Assembly: GCA_964638225.1 (NCBI GenBank)
Contig: CAZWYL010000003.1
Span: forward strand, 3,568-67,567
DNA from: WJKK01 sp964638225
Lineage (GTDB): Bacteria; Patescibacteriota; WWE3; UBA101185; UBA10185
Direction of reading: 5' to 3'
DNA length: 64,000 nt
Position numbers and translations under genes: made by a program. Within the stretch, counting starts at the first letter, position 1. Each line of letters begins with the position of its first letter. Below are positions 61,145 through 64,000 of this stretch, in pieces. The notes under the pieces are model-generated. The model had not been told where the DNA came from. It saw only the letters and a list, made by a program, of their open reading frames with translations, and did not search any database.

Positions 61145-61639
61145 ATGGCACTTTATACAGGCAACGGGGATTCAGGTTATTCTTCTTTGATAGCGGGTGA
61201 GAAGAAATCTAAAGATAGTTTAGAATTTACTGTTTTAGGAAAGCTGGATGAGCTGCAGGCTTTCTTGTATAAATGTTTGCTTTATGTTCCTGAGGGAAAT
61301 TCAGTAATAAAGGCTGTAATAAAGGATATCGTGATGGTTAACTCCCGTATTGCTGGCGCAGACATAACATCTTTATTGGAGGATCTAAACTCTAGAATCC
61401 ACGAAATGGAAAGATATATGGACGCAAATGAGAACAAAATTCAATCTTTGGAAGGTTTTGTTGGCCCGAATTTAGCGGATTTGTCTACACAAATTAATTT
61501 AGCTCGAGTTAAAGCACGAGAAGTTGAAAGAGTTTTAGTAAATTACTTTTCACATAAAGGGAATAAAGAGGAAAAGGTTATTTTAACTTATTTTAACAGA
61601 CTATCAGACTATCTTTTTGTACTAATGCTAGAGGATTAA
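61145..61639 (+). CDS. PduO-type cob(I)alamin adenosyltransferase
   Basis: A 164-aa protein matching PduO-type ATR: N-terminal ALYTGNGDSGYSSLIAGEK (equivalent to YTRTGDxGTTSL), LGKLDELQAFLYK, the Arg-rich helix LARVKAREVERVLVNYF (RxxxR/ERxxV), and LTYFNRLSDYLFVLML. It makes adenosylcobalamin from ATP and reduced cobalamin, the cofactor of the preceding NrdJ. AAGGAG precedes the ATG and the gap to nrdJ is 18 nt, so they form one operon. Divergent at several motif positions, but context strongly supports the call. Confidence 0.87.
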   Translation: MALYTGNGDSGYSSLIAGEKKSKDSLEFTVLGKLDELQAFLYKCLLYVPEGNSVIKAVIKDIVMVNSRIAGADITSLLEDLNSRIHEMERYMDANENKIQSLEGFVGPNLADLSTQINLARVKAREVERVLVNYFSHKGNKEEKVILTYFNRLSDYLFVLMLED

Positions 61640-61646
61640 ACCGCAA

Positions 61647-63272
61647 CTAGTATCCATTATTGTAAGCTCTTTTTACGTACTCATTAATCATTCTGCTTGC
61701 ATTAAAGAAAGATCCGTTAAGCATAATGGTTTTTCTCATTAAGTTTTTCCAACCCTCTGGGTTTTTATAAAACAAGGGAAGCACTTTCTTATCTAAAACA
61801 TCATATAAATCTTCCGGTGTAGGGAAAGACCATCCGGTCTCGCCTTCTATGCAGCCTTCAATCCACCAACCGTCTCTCACACTTAAATGAGGTACTCCAT
61901 TTAGTGCACATTTCATTCCACTAGTTCCTGAGGCTTCGTGGGGAGGCTTCGGAGTATTAAGCCAAGTATCCACTCCGGAGGTTATTAATTTACCTAAATA
62001 CATATCGTAATTCGTTAGATAGGCCAACTTTATGTTTTCTTCCAATTCATGTCCCATTTTCAATATTTTTGAAACAAGCTCTTTACCCCCTGAATCTTTC
62101 GGATGAGCTTTGCCACCAAAGATAATCTGTATAGGCCCATGTTTATTTGCAATTTCTATAAGTCTATCCGTGTTTTCAAAGAGGAAATCCGGTCTTTTGT
62201 ATGCGGTGAATCTTCTTGCCCAGCCTAATGTGAAGAAATCATAATCCATTCCGGCATTAGTATTTGCATTTGTATAGTCAATTATTCTTTTTTTGGCCTC
62301 GAAATGTGCTTCCCATAGTTCTTTTGAGCTAATGCTTGACACATATCTCAGTGAATAAGGGTCTTCCTGCCAATGATGAATGTGTTTGTCGTAGAGTTCA
62401 GCAAATGGGGCAGATACCCAAGTTCTGGCATGTACACCATTTGTTATAGAGTGTATTGGATAGTTTGGAAACATTGTTTTTGAAATTTCGGCATGTTTTT
62501 GAGCAACTCCATTAATATAGTTGCTTGAACTTAAGGCTAAAAGGGTCATGTTTAATTCTTTCTCTATTTTGTAATCTTCTTCTAAGATTTGGTAATAAGG
62601 TTCATCTAAAATCTCTTTGACCGTTTCCATATCAAATTTATCGTGTCCTGCGGGGACGGGAGTATGAGTTGTGAAAAGGCACTGATTTCTTACTTTATCA
62701 AGTTCTTTATATTTCTTCTTTAGTTCTAAGGCGAGGAAAGCTGAGTGGCCTTCGTTCATGTGATACCTGTTGACATTTGTAAAACCTAGCTTTTCAAGGA
62801 TTTTAATGCCTCCAATACCTAGGATTATCTCTTGACCAAGCCTATATTCCGGACCATCCCCATAAAGATTATCTGACAGTGCAACCATCTCATCTGAGTT
62901 TTCTTTGAAATTTGTGTGTAAAAAGAATAGAGGTACTTTATGTCCATGAAAACCTTCGACTTCATACTTCCAACATCCGACTGATACACTTTGACCTTTT
63001 ATTTTAACTTTTACTTTAACATCCATCTCCTTCAAAAAGTCATCCACACTCCATGAAGTGGGCTCTTCGATCTGTTTGTTATTCTCAATCCTCTGGAAGA
63101 AATAACCCTTATTTGTTAACAAAGTTATACCTACTAGTGGAAGATGATTATCAGCCGCAGCTTTTAGGGTATCGCCGGCCAATATACCTAATCCTCCTGA
63201 ATAAGTGGGGATTTTTGCGGATAAACCAACTTCCATTGAAAAATAGGCATACTTACGTTCTTCATTGGTCAT
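61647..63272 (-). CDS. Alpha-glucan (glycogen/maltodextrin) phosphorylase, short form
   Basis: GT35 phosphorylase releasing glucose-1-phosphate from alpha-1,4-glucan. The 541 aa match the short, archaeal/bacterial-type group: YFSMEVGLSAKIPTYSGGLGILAGDTLKAA, RYHMNEGHSAF, FTTHTPVPAGHD, SITNGVHARTWVS, ARRFTAYKRPDF, and the PLP-lysine loop HEASGTSGMKCALNGVPHLS. Its product feeds the hexomutase (52848) and GalU (37626). It converges on the adenosyltransferase gene with a 7-nt gap. No glycogen synthase is in this window. Confidence 0.93.
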   Translation of the reverse strand: MTNEERKYAYFSMEVGLSAKIPTYSGGLGILAGDTLKAAADNHLPLVGITLLTNKGYFFQRIENNKQIEEPTSWSVDDFLKEMDVKVKVKIKGQSVSVGCWKYEVEGFHGHKVPLFFLHTNFKENSDEMVALSDNLYGDGPEYRLGQEIILGIGGIKILEKLGFTNVNRYHMNEGHSAFLALELKKKYKELDKVRNQCLFTTHTPVPAGHDKFDMETVKEILDEPYYQILEEDYKIEKELNMTLLALSSSNYINGVAQKHAEISKTMFPNYPIHSITNGVHARTWVSAPFAELYDKHIHHWQEDPYSLRYVSSISSKELWEAHFEAKKRIIDYTNANTNAGMDYDFFTLGWARRFTAYKRPDFLFENTDRLIEIANKHGPIQIIFGGKAHPKDSGGKELVSKILKMGHELEENIKLAYLTNYDMYLGKLITSGVDTWLNTPKPPHEASGTSGMKCALNGVPHLSVRDGWWIEGCIEGETGWSFPTPEDLYDVLDKKVLPLFYKNPEGWKNLMRKTIMLNGSFFNASRMINEYVKRAYNNGY

Positions 63273-63281
63273 ATATTTTTA

Positions 63282-63290
63282 AGTATAGCA
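63282..63290 (-). promoter_or_regulatory. Extended -10 promoter of the phosphorylase gene
   Basis: TGC-TATACT on the minus strand, 9 nt before ATG 63272. Confidence 0.55.
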
Positions 63291-63427
63291 AAGTTGAACT
63301 ATAAGGAAAGTGTTGAAGATGAAAATTTTAAAACAGTAAGAAGTCTATTACCTTAAAACTTTTCCGTATTTAGATAGAACAATGCTGTTATCTATTGTAT
63401 TGTGTTGGAAAATTAAACAGACTGGGG

Positions 63428-63979
63428 TTACTTCACAACGTAACTGCGCCCCGCTGTTTTTTGAGTAAGCACTTCTTTAGTTGTAGGATTCTCTATTAAA
63501 ACGGTGACTTCAACTCTTAATTTTCCTACATTTTTTATAAAAGTAGAAGTAAAACCACACGATTCTCTTGCAATGTTTGTTTCCATTTCTTCATACAATA
63601 TTTCTTCGTTGTTTTCGTTTAGAAAGAATTTCCACTCACATCTTCCTGAAGCGTTTTTAGGAAAGTTTGTTATTTCTGCCTTATAATATCTTGCTTGGCC
63701 TGGTAAAAAACTTTTTTCTTCTGGACTTATAATTTCAACTTCAAGGGGCTCCTTAATTTCAACAGTTGGATCTAATGCCTCTAATGCCTCTTCAGGAGTT
63801 AGTTCAGCTGATGGGGTCTCTTCATTACCATTCCTATTTAGCGAGCCGGCGGCAGAATCACCTGATATTTCTGAATAGTCTGTATTCTTTCTTCTCCCCC
63901 TTGTAAAAACAAATGCTATTGCAAATAAAACAACTAATAAGATTATAAAATAAATTGGTTTTCTGTCTTTTTTATTCAT
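63428..63979 (-). CDS. Membrane-anchored extracytoplasmic protein of unknown function
   Basis: A 183-aa protein with an N-terminal anchor (IYFIILLVVLFAIAFVFTRG), a Gly/Ser/Glu/Pro-rich linker (about 30-75) and a C-terminal beta-rich domain (about 78-183: VEIISPEEKSFLPGQARYYKAEI, GRCEWKFFL, SCGFTSTF) with two Cys that may pair. The fold looks Ig-like. No family recognised. It has its own promoter and lies next to the window edge; upstream context is not visible. Confidence 0.7.
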   Translation of the reverse strand: MNKKDRKPIYFIILLVVLFAIAFVFTRGRRKNTDYSEISGDSAAGSLNRNGNEETPSAELTPEEALEALDPTVEIKEPLEVEIISPEEKSFLPGQARYYKAEITNFPKNASGRCEWKFFLNENNEEILYEEMETNIARESCGFTSTFIKNVGKLRVEVTVLIENPTTKEVLTQKTAGRSYVVK

Positions 63980-63985
63980 TTTTCT

Positions 63986-63994
63986 ATTTTAGCA
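63986..63994 (-). promoter_or_regulatory. Extended -10 promoter of the anchored protein gene
   Basis: TGC-TAAAAT on the minus strand, exactly 6 nt before ATG 63979. Confidence 0.55.
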
Positions 63995-64000
63995 GTTTTT

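Noticed and set aside
1..64000. Alternative genetic code with TGA read as Gly or Trp
   Set aside because: Conserved proteins end properly at TGA (PpsA, UvrC and others), no conserved protein needs TGA read-through, and conserved Trp positions use TGG.
1..64000. CRISPR arrays, IS elements or prophage
   Set aside because: No regularly spaced repeats, transposase or phage structural genes. The holin-superfamily-like 4-TM protein at 20257 is a housekeeping-type membrane protein in a wall gene cluster.

Overview
This 64 kb window is AT-rich, gene-dense chromosomal DNA that reads with the standard bacterial code: TGA is used as a stop and Trp is TGG. The gene set and style point to a small-genome bacterium of the Patescibacteria/CPR type. 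Indicators are very short intergenic gaps, overlapping convergent gene ends, a shortened UvrC, an RNHCP protein, a zinc-finger ClpE-like unfoldase, class II ribonucleotide reductase with its own cobalamin adenosyltransferase, and pyruvate-water dikinase beside enolase. This is inferred from content only, and I cannot assign a phylum. No phage, IS element or CRISPR array is visible. Two 100-N scaffold gaps are present. The one in polX is an artefact flanked by an exact 55-bp repeat; the one in nrdJ looks like real missing sequence.

Layout. 0-4 kb: YraN-family protein, an LCP-family wall-polymer transferase, and a response regulator/histidine kinase pair. 3.7-8.6 kb: lower-glycolysis block of PEP synthase, enolase and, converging on them, a DedA-like membrane domain fused to phosphoglycerate mutase. 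8.7-20.2 kb: lexA, uvrB, a class A PBP, uvrA, a secreted transglutaminase-like protein and uvrC. 20.3-30 kb: a division/wall (dcw-like) cluster of 4-TM protein, SecG, MurA-like paralogue, MraY, FtsW, MurG-like, FtsQ, FtsA, FtsZ and a PilM-like/LytR_C membrane protein. 30-33 kb: RNHCP protein, L21, L27, signal peptidase, tRNA-Val, GH18-like protein. 33-38.5 kb: clan-A glycosidase-like protein, flippase, O-antigen-ligase-like protein, Ig-like protein, GalU. 38.6-41 kb: tRNA-Thr, canonical MurA, tRNA-Gly, LysM protein, tRNA-Asp. 41-50 kb: PolX, LemA-HtpX, GatC-GatA-(HEPN-like)-GatB, DNA polymerase I without 5'-nuclease. 50-64 kb: micro-ORF, ClpE-like protein, L19, phosphohexomutase, tRNA-Lys, IleRS, RodA, NrdJ plus adenosyltransferase, alpha-glucan phosphorylase, and an anchored secreted protein.

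How the genes fit together. Phosphorylase, phosphohexomutase and GalU connect storage glucan, glucose-1-phosphate and UDP-glucose for the envelope polysaccharide genes. PGM, enolase and PEP synthase cover 3-phosphoglycerate to pyruvate. The PBP, two SEDS proteins, MurA and LCP protein indicate a peptidoglycan wall. However, the MraY and the MurA-like protein in the division cluster carry substitutions at normally invariant catalytic positions, and murB, murC, murD and ddl are absent from the cluster.

The most striking non-coding signal is promoter placement. More than twenty genes have a -10 hexamer, often of extended TGn type, 6-10 nt (most often exactly 6 nt) before the start codon. First genes of operons therefore appear to be transcribed as leaderless mRNAs, while Shine-Dalgarno sequences appear at lexA, lemA and some internal operon genes. 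The same spacing supports a non-canonical ATA start for yraN, a 26-codon micro-ORF and a 60-codon membrane protein.
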